Shown here one piece after another: positions 1 to 7,084 of a stretch of DNA of 64,000 nucleotides. Numbering within the stretch: position 1 is the first letter of the stretch; every line of letters begins with the position of its first letter. Location: contig NZ_CP084058.1 of the NCBI RefSeq assembly GCF_020215645.1, positions 7,812,001-7,876,000 of the forward strand, written 5' to 3'. The position numbers and the translations under genes were made by a program. The notes under the pieces are model-generated. The model ran no database searches and was not told where the DNA came from. It saw only the letters and a list, made by a program, of their open reading frames with translations. Source of the stretch: Nonomuraea gerenzanensis. Lineage in GTDB: Bacteria > Actinomycetota > Actinomycetes > Streptosporangiales > Streptosporangiaceae.

Positions 1-748
1 CGAGCACCGGGTCGCGCGGCATGCGCCAGGCGGGGCGGCGGCGCCCGCGGTCGAAGCGCAGGCCCGCCCTGGCTCGCGAGACCGCCCTCGGCACCGGGGC
101 GCGGCCCTGCGGTGACAGGGGCAGCTCGACGATCCTGACGTCCCCCCGCCCGGCCGCCGCCAGGGGCGTGGCCAGCGCGGCCCCGCCGTGCTCGCGCTCC
201 TCCAGCAGCCACCTGTCGAGCAGCCGGTAGGAGCAGGCGCCGCCGCGCGCGCGGCCCCGTGGCAGCAGGCGTTCCCAGGCGGCCCAGCTCAGCACGGTGG
301 CGCGGCGGGAGCGCGAGCGGGTCCGTCCCGGCGTGCCGACCACCGCGTCGGCCCGCTCCTCGCGTTGCACGCGCAGCAGCACGGGCAGGTCGGCGGCGTC
401 GATCCGGTCGCCGGGCCCGACGAGCACGAGCCGCCGCATGTCGGTGCGTTCCAGCGCGGCCAGGACCCCGGCGCGCTCGGCCTCGGGCGAGTCAGGCTCG
501 CCGTCGTGCGGCACGGTGAGGACGCGGTCGGGATAGCGCGAGGCCAGCGCGTCCAGGGCGCCGGGCGCGCCGCCCGGCCGGCCGACGATGACGATCCGGT
601 GCTCCAGGCCCGCTTCGGCGAGCGTCGCGAGCAGCGCCTCCACCTCGTGTTCGAGGTCGTCGGGACGGGGGCGCGCAGGGAAGACGACGGCGACCGAGTC
701 GTTCTTCCCCACCGGGTTCAGCCCTGGCGGATGCTCCTGGGACGGCAT
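1..748 (-). CDS. Glycosyltransferase family 2-like protein (C-terminus cut by window edge)
   Basis: The minus strand is open from an ATG at 748-746 to the left edge, giving 249 residues with no stop. The first 120 residues read as a nucleotide-sugar binding Rossmann half: hydrophobic strands VAVVFPARP, HRIVIVGRP and RRLVLVGPGDRIDAADLP. The last resembles the DxD-bearing strand of GT2 enzymes, so I infer a GT-A-like glycosyltransferase acting on envelope or surface glycans. A GGTGAG sequence lies about 6 nt before the start. The gene diverges from the lectin/GT pair at 1194-3013, which also points to surface glycan work. The acceptor and the C-terminal domains are outside the window. The family call is tentative; the coding call is firm because third positions are strongly GC. 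Confidence 0.6.
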   Translation of the reverse strand, partial: MPSQEHPPGLNPVGKNDSVAVVFPARPRPDDLEHEVEALLATLAEAGLEHRIVIVGRPGGAPGALDALASRYPDRVLTVPHDGEPDSPEAERAGVLAALERTDMRRLVLVGPGDRIDAADLPVLLRVQREERADAVVGTPGRTRSRSRRATVLSWAAWERLLPRGRARGGACSYRLLDRWLLEEREHGGAALATPLAAAGRGDVRIVELPLSPQGRAPVPRAVSRARAGLRFDRGRRRPAWRMPRDPVL

Positions 749-1193
749 GCGGTGCTCACCGCCCCGGCGCCGCGCAGGCGGCCGATGGCGTACGGAAATA
801 TCCGAAATCAGCGCATCCGCTGGCCCACCCGCCGCCTCGCAGAACGCGCACATCCGTACAAGTCATGTTTCTCCAACGATGCGATCCGACAAGGCCACGG
901 GTCGCCAGAATTCACGGGGTCAGGAGATTTGCCCGTACCGTCCAACCCGACACCGATTATCACTGTTGCCGCAGCTCAGAGCCTTGATCCCACTCCCAAA
1001 AGCCTGGCAAAGAGTCATATCGACCACACACGATGGGAAATATCCGATATTTCGAAGAAGTCACCGCGACCGCGACACACCCTGCCGATAAGCCGAGGAA
1101 TTCTCGCGACCGCCGTTAGCATGACTTCGCGATATTCGCGAGGTTCACGTCGCCGGGCGTCAACCGGCTATTCATGACAAAAAAGGACCCATC
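749..1193. promoter_or_regulatory. AT-richer divergent intergenic region with inverted repeats
   Basis: This 445-bp gap separates the left glycosyltransferase (minus) from the lectin gene (plus) and is clearly poorer in GC than its surroundings. GGAAATATCCGA occurs at 794-805 and again at 1036-1047. The second copy lies in an inverted repeat, GAAATAT-CCG-ATATTTC (1037-1053). A separate 15-bp dyad, TCGCGA-TAT-TCGCGA, lies at 1127-1141, about 55 bp before the lectin start. I see no credible gene. The dyads look like operator sites for the divergent promoters (inference). Confidence 0.5.
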
Positions 1194-1736
1194 ATGAGGT
1201 TGTGCACCACTGCTCGCGCCGCCGCGAGCTGCGCCGTCACGGCGATCGCCCTCACCACGCTCTCCGCACCGCCCGCGGCGGCGGACACGCGCCCCTGGTA
1301 CGGCGGCGACGTCGTGGAGATCCAGACCCACGCCGACAAGTGCTTCGACGTCGCGGGCATCAGCGCCGAGGACCGGACCCCGATCATCCAGTACGGCTGC
1401 GACGACGAGACCCACCAGCGCTTCCGGCTGCGCCGGCTGCCCGACGGCTCGGTGGCCATCCAGACCTTCGCCGGCAAGTGCCTCGACGTCGAGCACGGCA
1501 GCTCCGCCGACGGCGCGCGGCTCGTCCAGTTCCGCTGCCACGCCGAGCCCAACCAGCGCTTCCGGTTCACGCCGACCAGCCGCGGCCGGTTCATCATCCG
1601 CACCGCCGCCGGCAAGTGCCTGGACGTGCGCGACGGCAGCCTCGGCGACCAGGCCCCCATCGTCGCCTACAGCTGCCACGGCAACGTGAACCAGAGCTTC
1701 TACCTCGTTCCCGTCCGGCCGTGGTCCGGCATGTGA
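1194..1736 (+). CDS. Secreted ricin B-type beta-trefoil lectin
   Basis: 180 residues. Residues 1-30 form a Sec signal peptide: RAAASCAVTAIALTTL, then an alanine-rich stretch ending near PPAAADT. The rest is a single beta-trefoil of three about 45-residue repeats, each with a carbohydrate-site pattern (KCFDVAG, KCLDVEH, KCLDVRD) and a degenerate QxW motif (QRFRL, QRFRF, QSFYL). Four or more cysteines per domain suit an exported protein. It carries no catalytic domain, so it probably binds glycan on its own, outside the cell. AAAGGACC precedes the ATG. The stop codon overlaps the GTG of the next glycosyltransferase by 4 bp (1733-1736), so the two are translationally coupled. Confidence 0.85.
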   Translation: MRLCTTARAAASCAVTAIALTTLSAPPAAADTRPWYGGDVVEIQTHADKCFDVAGISAEDRTPIIQYGCDDETHQRFRLRRLPDGSVAIQTFAGKCLDVEHGSSADGARLVQFRCHAEPNQRFRFTPTSRGRFIIRTAAGKCLDVRDGSLGDQAPIVAYSCHGNVNQSFYLVPVRPWSGM

Positions 1737-3013
1737 GCAACGCGCCGGCCCGCCGGCGGCTGCAGGCGCGGCACGGTGCGCCTGCAGCCGCGCCGGTCAG
1801 CGTGGACATCGTCATCCCCGTGCTCAACGAGGAGCGCGCGCTGCCGGGGTGCGTCCGGACGCTGGCCGCCTACCTCGGCGGCTTCCCGCTGCCGTGGCGC
1901 ATCACGATCGTCGACAACGGCAGCACCGACGGCACCTGGCGGGCCGCCGCCGCGCTGGCCGCCGAGCTGGAGCAGGTGCACGCCCGCCGGCTCGACATCC
2001 GCGGCCGGGGCGCGGCGCTGCGGGCGGCCTGGCAGGACAGCCCCGCCGACATCGTGGCCTACATGGACGTGGACCTGTCCACCGACCTCGACGCCCTGTT
2101 CCCGCTGGTGGCCTCGGTGGCCAGCGGCCACTCCGAGATCGCCATCGGCACCAGGCTGGCGCCCGGCGCGCGCACGCGCCGCTCGCTGCGCCGCGAGGTC
2201 GTATCGCGCGGCTACAACGCCCTGCTCCGGCATGGTTTCGGGGTCAGGTTCAGCGACGCGCAGTGCGGCTTCAAGGCGGCCAGGACGGACGTGGTCAGGC
2301 CGCTGCTGGGCAAGGTCGAGGACGACGCCTGGTTCTTCGACACCGAGCTGCTGCTGCTGGCCGAGCACAACGGGCTGCGCGTGCACGAGGTGCCCGTGGA
2401 CTGGATCGAGGACACCGACTCGCGCGTGCGCGTCGTCAGGACGGCCATCGACGACCTGAAGGGGCTGGCCAGGGTCGCCTGGGCGATCTCCAGGGGGCGC
2501 GCGGGGGTGGAGGTGGCGCGGCCCGAGCCGGCGCCCTGGCATCCCGACGCGATGGTCGCCCGGCCGCGCGAGGCCACGTTCGTGTCCTTCGCCGTGGTCA
2601 GCGGGGTCTCCTGCGCCCTGTACGCGCTGGTCTACCTGAGCCTGCGCGAGATCTGGTCGCCCGCCGCGACGAACCTCGGCGCCGTCGCCCTGACCTTCCT
2701 GGTGAGCGGCGCGGTGCCGCGCCGGTGGACGGTCGCCCGGCTGCGGCGCGCCGCCGTGCGCGTGCGCTCCGCGGCGCGTTTCTCCATGGTGTACGCCCTC
2801 ACCACGGCCGCCGCGCTGGCGGTGCCGGCAGCCGCCGGCCGGGCGGTGGAGGTGGGGGCGGTGCTGGCCGCGTACGGGCCGCTCGCGCTGTCCCGCTGGA
2901 TCGCCGGGAGCAGGCGGACCCGGCAGCGCTCCTGGACGCCGCGCCGCCGCCGGCGCTCGGTGCGCCGCCACCTGATGGCACCACACCGCCGCTGCCCGCG
3001 CTCACCCGTCTAA
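1733..3013 (+). CDS. GT2 glycosyltransferase fused to GtrA-like membrane domain
   Basis: 426 residues. The N-terminal half is a dolichol-phosphate-mannose-synthase-like GT2 domain: VDIVIPVLNEE, IVDNGSTDGT, the DxD motif in YMDVDLSTD, then SDAQCGFKA and DTELLLLAE. About 140 C-terminal residues form four hydrophobic segments typical of GtrA flippase-like domains (FVSFAVVSGVSCALYALVYL and following). The enzyme probably moves a sugar from a nucleotide donor to polyprenyl phosphate and helps present it across the membrane for wall or protein glycosylation. I chose the GTG at 1733, which overlaps the lectin stop; a GTG at 1802 is an alternative. The last codons and the following bases carry a 9-bp CGCGTCCAG repeat. 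Confidence 0.8.
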   Translation: MSNAPARRRLQARHGAPAAAPVSVDIVIPVLNEERALPGCVRTLAAYLGGFPLPWRITIVDNGSTDGTWRAAAALAAELEQVHARRLDIRGRGAALRAAWQDSPADIVAYMDVDLSTDLDALFPLVASVASGHSEIAIGTRLAPGARTRRSLRREVVSRGYNALLRHGFGVRFSDAQCGFKAARTDVVRPLLGKVEDDAWFFDTELLLLAEHNGLRVHEVPVDWIEDTDSRVRVVRTAIDDLKGLARVAWAISRGRAGVEVARPEPAPWHPDAMVARPREATFVSFAVVSGVSCALYALVYLSLREIWSPAATNLGAVALTFLVSGAVPRRWTVARLRRAAVRVRSAARFSMVYALTTAAALAVPAAAGRAVEVGAVLAAYGPLALSRWIAGSRRTRQRSWTPRRRRRSVRRHLMAPHRRCPRSPV

Positions 3014-3052
3014 CGCGTCCAGCGCGTCCAGCGCGTCTTGCTGGCGGGCCCT

Positions 3053-3850
3053 TCAGGACTTGAGCCCGTCCAGGCGCTCCAGCCGCTGCCGGGCGTGGCG
3101 CTCCTCGCGCTGCGTCACCTCCAGCCGCTGCCGCGCCTCGTCCAGCTTCTTGCGGGCCTTGGCCAGCTTCTTCTCCAGCCGCGCCACCTTCTCCGCCCGC
3201 TCGTCGTGCTCTCCCCTGGCGGCGCCCAGCTCCTGCAGCCACTCCTGATGCGCCGCCTGCGCCTCCTGCCGTTCGCGGGCCTTGGCTGCCTCGGCCTCCT
3301 CACGGGCGCGCGCCTGCGCGGCCTCCTGCTCGGCGCTCTTCTTCCTGCGCGTGGCAGGCGCGCGCGTGATGGGCGCGGGCGCGAAGCCGCTGTACTGCAG
3401 CGGCTTGACCAGCCGCCCCTGGCGCACCTCGGCGGCCGCCCCCTCGTCCACCAGCGCCGCGTCCAGCGTCTGGTCCACCTCGGTGCCGGCCGCCGCCGAC
3501 AGGTCGGTCTCCTGCCTGGCCAGCCGCCCCACCTTCGCGCTCACCTCGCCTCTGCGCTGGGTCAGCTCCGCCAGCGCGTCGGCGTCCTGCTCCTGCCAGG
3601 CCGCGCGCAGCCGCTCCCCGACGTCGAGGAGCTCGGCCAGCTCGGCGGGGTGCTCGCGGGCGAGCCGGTTCACCGCCCAGGCGGACACCGTCGGCTTGCG
3701 CAGCCGCGCGATCTCCCGCGAGAGGCGGGCGTCGCCCGCGTCCTTGGCCGCACGGGCCTCGGCCGTGCGTGCGGCGGTGAACTCGGACGGCGTCAGCGCG
3801 TAGAGCCGGTCCGCCACCTCGTCAAGATCCACACAGGACAAATACCCCAC
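3053..3850 (-). CDS. Coiled-coil protein of unknown function
   Basis: 265 residues. The N-terminal 110 residues look globular: DLDEVADRLYALTPSEF, then a motif around LRKPTVSAWAVNRLAREHP. From about residue 165 the chain is a long charged coiled coil rich in Ala, Glu, Arg and Lys (RKKSAEQEAAQARAREE onward, to ARQRLERLDGLKS). Such proteins are widespread in actinomycetes as hypothetical proteins; I know no function. There is no signal peptide or membrane segment, so it is probably cytoplasmic. The gene is convergent with the GT gene (39-bp gap) and divergent from the Clp-N gene. Confidence 0.7.
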   Translation of the reverse strand: MGYLSCVDLDEVADRLYALTPSEFTAARTAEARAAKDAGDARLSREIARLRKPTVSAWAVNRLAREHPAELAELLDVGERLRAAWQEQDADALAELTQRRGEVSAKVGRLARQETDLSAAAGTEVDQTLDAALVDEGAAAEVRQGRLVKPLQYSGFAPAPITRAPATRRKKSAEQEAAQARAREEAEAAKARERQEAQAAHQEWLQELGAARGEHDERAEKVARLEKKLAKARKKLDEARQRLEVTQREERHARQRLERLDGLKS

Positions 3851-3905
3851 ATGCGCGGTTTCCTAGCGCATAGTGGAGGCAGCACCAGCCGATCGGAGGC
3901 CTCCG

Positions 3906-4568
3906 GTGTTCGAACGCTTCACCGACCGCGCGCGCAGGGTCGTCGTCCTCGCCCAGGAGGAGGCGCGGATGATGAGTCACCACTACATCGGCACGGAGCA
4001 CGTGTTACTCGGCCTCATCCACGAGGGTGAGGGGCTCGCCGCACTGGTGCTCGACAGTTGTGGCGTGGAGCTCGACCACGTACGCGCCTTCGTCGAGCGC
4101 GAGGTGGGCCGCGACGGGGCCGCGCCCGCCGGCACCCGGCAGTCCGCCGCCAAGGCGTCGGCGGGGCACATCCCGTTCACGCCGCGCGCCAAGAAGGTCC
4201 TGGAGCTGTCGCTGCGCGAGGCGCTGCAGCTGCGCCACAACTACATCGGCACCGAGCACATCCTGCTCGGGCTGCTCAGGGAGGGCGAGGGCCTGGCCGC
4301 CCAGGCGCTCGTGGACGCGGGCGCTGACCTGACCGACGTGCGCCAGCGCGTGCTCGACCGCGTGGGCCGCGGCTCCAAGGAACGCCCGAGCGAGATGTTC
4401 TTCGCCGGCGGCTCCATGCTGAGCGAGCGGCTCACCCAGATCCAGGAGAGCCTTGAGCGCATCGAGCGGCACCTGGGCATCGAGCGGCAGGACCCGCCCC
4501 GCAAGACCGGCCAGGGCCAGGGCCAGGGCCAGGGTGAGGGCGAGGGCGAGGACGAGGCCCTAGGCTGA
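3906..4568 (+). CDS. Double Clp N-terminal domain protein without ATPase modules
   Basis: 220 residues. Two Clp_N repeats are visible: FERFTDRARRVVVLAQEEAR with YIGTEHVLLGLI, and FTPRAKKVLELSLREA with YIGTEHILLGLL. This is almost the ClpC N-domain, but the protein ends before any AAA+ module. The tail is a short helix (LTQIQESLERIERHLG) and a Gly/Gln/Glu repeat. Adaptor-binding or phospho-arginine-binding N domains are known in ClpC; a free copy could bind substrates or adaptors for ClpCP, or compete for them (inference). GTG at 3906 is preferred over 3873 because GGAGG sits 6 nt upstream and ClpC proteins begin at this point. Its stop overlaps the convergent gene by 9 bp. Confidence 0.85.
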   Translation: MFERFTDRARRVVVLAQEEARMMSHHYIGTEHVLLGLIHEGEGLAALVLDSCGVELDHVRAFVEREVGRDGAAPAGTRQSAAKASAGHIPFTPRAKKVLELSLREALQLRHNYIGTEHILLGLLREGEGLAAQALVDAGADLTDVRQRVLDRVGRGSKERPSEMFFAGGSMLSERLTQIQESLERIERHLGIERQDPPRKTGQGQGQGQGEGEGEDEALG

Positions 4569-5585
4569 CACCATCGTGCCGACCGGCAGCCTGGCCTCGA
4601 TCACGCCCGGGTCCTCGCTGTAGCCGAGCGTGGCGCCCAGCGCGAGCAGCAGCCGGCGCATGCGCGCGTTGTCACTCAGCATGGTGGCCCTGACCTCGGC
4701 GTACCCGAGGTCGCGGGCCGCCCGCACCAGCATCCTGGCCATTGCCGTGCCCAGACCGCGCCCCTGCCAGCGGTCCTCGACCAGGAAGGCCATCTCGGCG
4801 GTGCCGGGGTCGTTGGTGAACATCAGGTTGGCCATGCCGACGACCTGCCCGTCGTGCCCGGCGACCAGCGAGCATCCCCTGTTCCTGTCGCAGAGCTTGT
4901 CGAACGTGCGCGGCGGCAGCGCCGGCATCGAGGTGAAGTAGCGGAACCTGCGCGACTCAGGCGAGCACCTGTCGTGCAGGTCGCGCACGGCCTCGCGGTA
5001 GATCGAGGTGAGCGGGCGGACGGTGACCTCGGCCCCGTCGGCGAGCTTGACCGCCCGGTCCGCGGTGCCGCTCTGCTCGGCCGCGGGCTGGGCGAGCCGG
5101 GCGAAGGAGGCGGCCCTGGCCGCCTCGGTCAGCGTGAACGGCAGCTCTGCGCGGCGCAGCCGGACCGCCCTGCGCGGCGCGACCGGCACGACGAGCTGGG
5201 TGGGGTCGGGAAGATCACTCACGGCCTCACCATAGACCCAGCGCGCGTCGTCCGCGCGCAGCAGCTCGGCGAGCAGCTCGGGCAGCCGCCAGGGCATCGT
5301 GCGCAGCCTGGAGGCCAGCAGCAGCGCCCTGGTGGGCTCGTCGGTCAGCTCGTGGGCGGTGGCGGGCACCACCGTGACGTTGCGGCCCCCGGCTGCTTCG
5401 AGGGCCTCGCGCACGGTCTCGGGGTGGGCCGGGATGTCGGCGACGAACTCGTCGACGGTGCCGTCGGTGTCGGACTGTACGCTCAGGCCGAGGATGTTCC
5501 CGCCCCTGTGGGCCAGGGCCGCTGCCAGGGAGGCCAGCCGGCCGGGTCGCTCGTCCACCGTCGTGCGGATGCGCAAGAATCCCAT
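4560..5585 (-). CDS. ACT domain-GNAT acetyltransferase fusion
   Basis: 341 residues. Residues 1-75 form an ACT-type small-molecule regulatory domain (LRIRTTVDERPGRLASLAAA, GGNILGLSVQ). The middle has no clear assignment. The C-terminal 160 residues are a GNAT N-acyltransferase: VTVRPLTSIYREAVRDL, FLVEDRWQGRGLGTAMARML (acetyl-CoA loop QGRGLG) and the usual final GATLGYSEDPG. It probably acetylates a small molecule or protein under allosteric control by an amino acid (inference from domains). I take the start at 5585 (MGFLRIRT), where the ACT fold begins; an in-frame ATG at 5636 has no ribosome site. The gene diverges from the oxidoreductase at 5693. Confidence 0.8.
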   Translation of the reverse strand: MGFLRIRTTVDERPGRLASLAAALAHRGGNILGLSVQSDTDGTVDEFVADIPAHPETVREALEAAGGRNVTVVPATAHELTDEPTRALLLASRLRTMPWRLPELLAELLRADDARWVYGEAVSDLPDPTQLVVPVAPRRAVRLRRAELPFTLTEAARAASFARLAQPAAEQSGTADRAVKLADGAEVTVRPLTSIYREAVRDLHDRCSPESRRFRYFTSMPALPPRTFDKLCDRNRGCSLVAGHDGQVVGMANLMFTNDPGTAEMAFLVEDRWQGRGLGTAMARMLVRAARDLGYAEVRATMLSDNARMRRLLLALGATLGYSEDPGVIEARLPVGTMVSA

Positions 5586-5635
5586 GCACCGAGCATGCCC
5601 GACGGCTGTTACGCGGCCGCTAACGACGTGTTTCA

Positions 5636-5653
5636 TTGCGTATTTCGTCGCAA
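5636..5653. promoter_or_regulatory. Inverted repeat, candidate operator for the oxidase/amidohydrolase unit
   Basis: TTGCG-TATTTCGT-CGCAA lies 40-57 bp before the start of the FAD oxidoreductase, in the divergent promoter region. A 10-bp palindrome TATCCGGATA follows at 5666-5675. A strong AGGAGG ribosome site (5678-5683) lies 9 nt before the ATG at 5693. Binding by a regulator is inferred; none is encoded next door. Confidence 0.4.
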
Positions 5654-5692
5654 GATGCGCCGACTTATCCGGATATAGGAGGATATGTCGCC

Positions 5693-7069
5693 ATGAGCGT
5701 GCGTGTTCCTTTGTCGTCCGAGTACGTGAACGGCGACGTGTCCTTCTGGTACCGGTCCGCCGGACTGCCCGCCCCCGGCCCCAGGCTCGACGGCGACCTC
5801 CAGGCCGACGTGGCCATCGTCGGCGCCGGCTACACGGGCCTGTGGACCGCGTACTACCTCAAGCGCGCCCGCCCGTCCATGAACGTGGTGCTGCTGGAGC
5901 AGGAGTTCGCCGGGTTCGGCGCGTCGGGGCGCAACGGCGGCTGGCTGACCGGCGACCTGGCGGGCTCGCACGAGCGCTACGGCGCGGGCGCCAGGCGGCT
6001 GCAGCGCGAGATGTACGCCTCGATCGACGAGGTGATCCAGGTCTGCCGGACGGAGTCCATCGACTGCGACCTGGTCAAGGGCGGCGTGCTGAACGTGGCA
6101 CGCACCCCGGCCCAGGCCGCCCGGCTGCGCCAGAGCGTGTCCTCCGCCCGCGCCTGGGGCATCGAGGAGGCCGATCTGCGCCTGGTGGACCCCGCGGACC
6201 ACGTACGCGTCGCCGGAGCCCTGGAGGGCTTCTGGAGCCCCCACTGCGCGCGCATCCAGCCGGCGAAGCTGGCCCAGGGGCTGGCCAGGGCCGTACGCGA
6301 ACTGGGCGTGCCCATCTACGAGCGCACCCCGGTGACCGAGATCTCCCCGCACCGCGCCGTCACCCCGTACGGCACGGTCTCGGCCGGCCACGTGATCCGG
6401 GCGACGGAGGGCTTCACGGCCCGCCTGCCGAGCCTGCGCCGCCAGTGGCTGCCGATGAACAGCTCCATGATCGTCACCGAGCCCCTCCCCGCGTCGTTCT
6501 GGGACGAGGTCGGCTGGCAGGGCGCCGAGCTGCTCGGCGACATGGCGCACTACTACATGTACGCCCAGCGCACCGCCGACGACCGCATCGCCTTCGGCGG
6601 GCGCGGCCGGCCCTACCTGTACGGCTCGCGCGTGGACGCCCGCGGCCACACCCACGAGTGGACGGTCGAGGCCCTGTGGCGGCTGCTGACCGAGTTCTTC
6701 CCCGCTGCGCGCTCCTCCTCGATCGCGCACGCCTGGTCCGGCGTGCTCGGCGTGCCGCGCGACTGGTGCTCCACCGTGCACGTGGACCGGGCCACGGGCC
6801 TCGGCTGGGCGGGCGGCTACACCGGACACGGCGTGACCACCACCAATCTGGCCGGCCGCACGCTACGTGACCTGATACTGGGCGAGGAGACGGAGCTGAC
6901 GTCGCTGCCGTGGGTGGGCCGCCGGGTGCGCTCCTGGGAGCCGGAGCCGCTGCGGTGGCTGGGCGTGCACACGATGTACCGCCTGTACCGGGTGGCCGAC
7001 CACCGGGAGCGGACGATGCCGCGCACCTCGGTGCTGGCCCGCTTCGCCGACCTGATCACCGGACACTAG
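5693..7069 (+). CDS. FAD-dependent amine/amino acid oxidoreductase (DAO family)
   Basis: 458 residues. The N-terminal dinucleotide fold is clear: VAIVGAGYTGLWTAYYL with GxGxxG, then an acidic end of strand two (VVLLEQEF) and FGASGRNGGW, as in gamma-glutamylputrescine oxidase and glycine/sarcosine oxidase relatives. The C-terminal FAD motif GWAGGYTGHGVTTTNLAGR is intact. It should oxidise a primary or secondary amine with FAD, giving an imine and hydrogen peroxide or passing electrons on; the substrate cannot be told. The ATG at 5693 has AGGAGG 9 nt upstream. The amidohydrolase starts 16 bp after its stop, so the two form an operon, likely catabolic. Confidence 0.85.
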   Translation: MSVRVPLSSEYVNGDVSFWYRSAGLPAPGPRLDGDLQADVAIVGAGYTGLWTAYYLKRARPSMNVVLLEQEFAGFGASGRNGGWLTGDLAGSHERYGAGARRLQREMYASIDEVIQVCRTESIDCDLVKGGVLNVARTPAQAARLRQSVSSARAWGIEEADLRLVDPADHVRVAGALEGFWSPHCARIQPAKLAQGLARAVRELGVPIYERTPVTEISPHRAVTPYGTVSAGHVIRATEGFTARLPSLRRQWLPMNSSMIVTEPLPASFWDEVGWQGAELLGDMAHYYMYAQRTADDRIAFGGRGRPYLYGSRVDARGHTHEWTVEALWRLLTEFFPAARSSSIAHAWSGVLGVPRDWCSTVHVDRATGLGWAGGYTGHGVTTTNLAGRTLRDLILGEETELTSLPWVGRRVRSWEPEPLRWLGVHTMYRLYRVADHRERTMPRTSVLARFADLITGH

Positions 7070-7084
7070 AAAGGGACACCCCCC

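Noticed and set aside
188..1177. A 329-codon plus-strand frame at the left edge
   Set aside because: It overlaps the minus-strand glycosyltransferase and runs on through the AT-richer promoter region with poor codon use.
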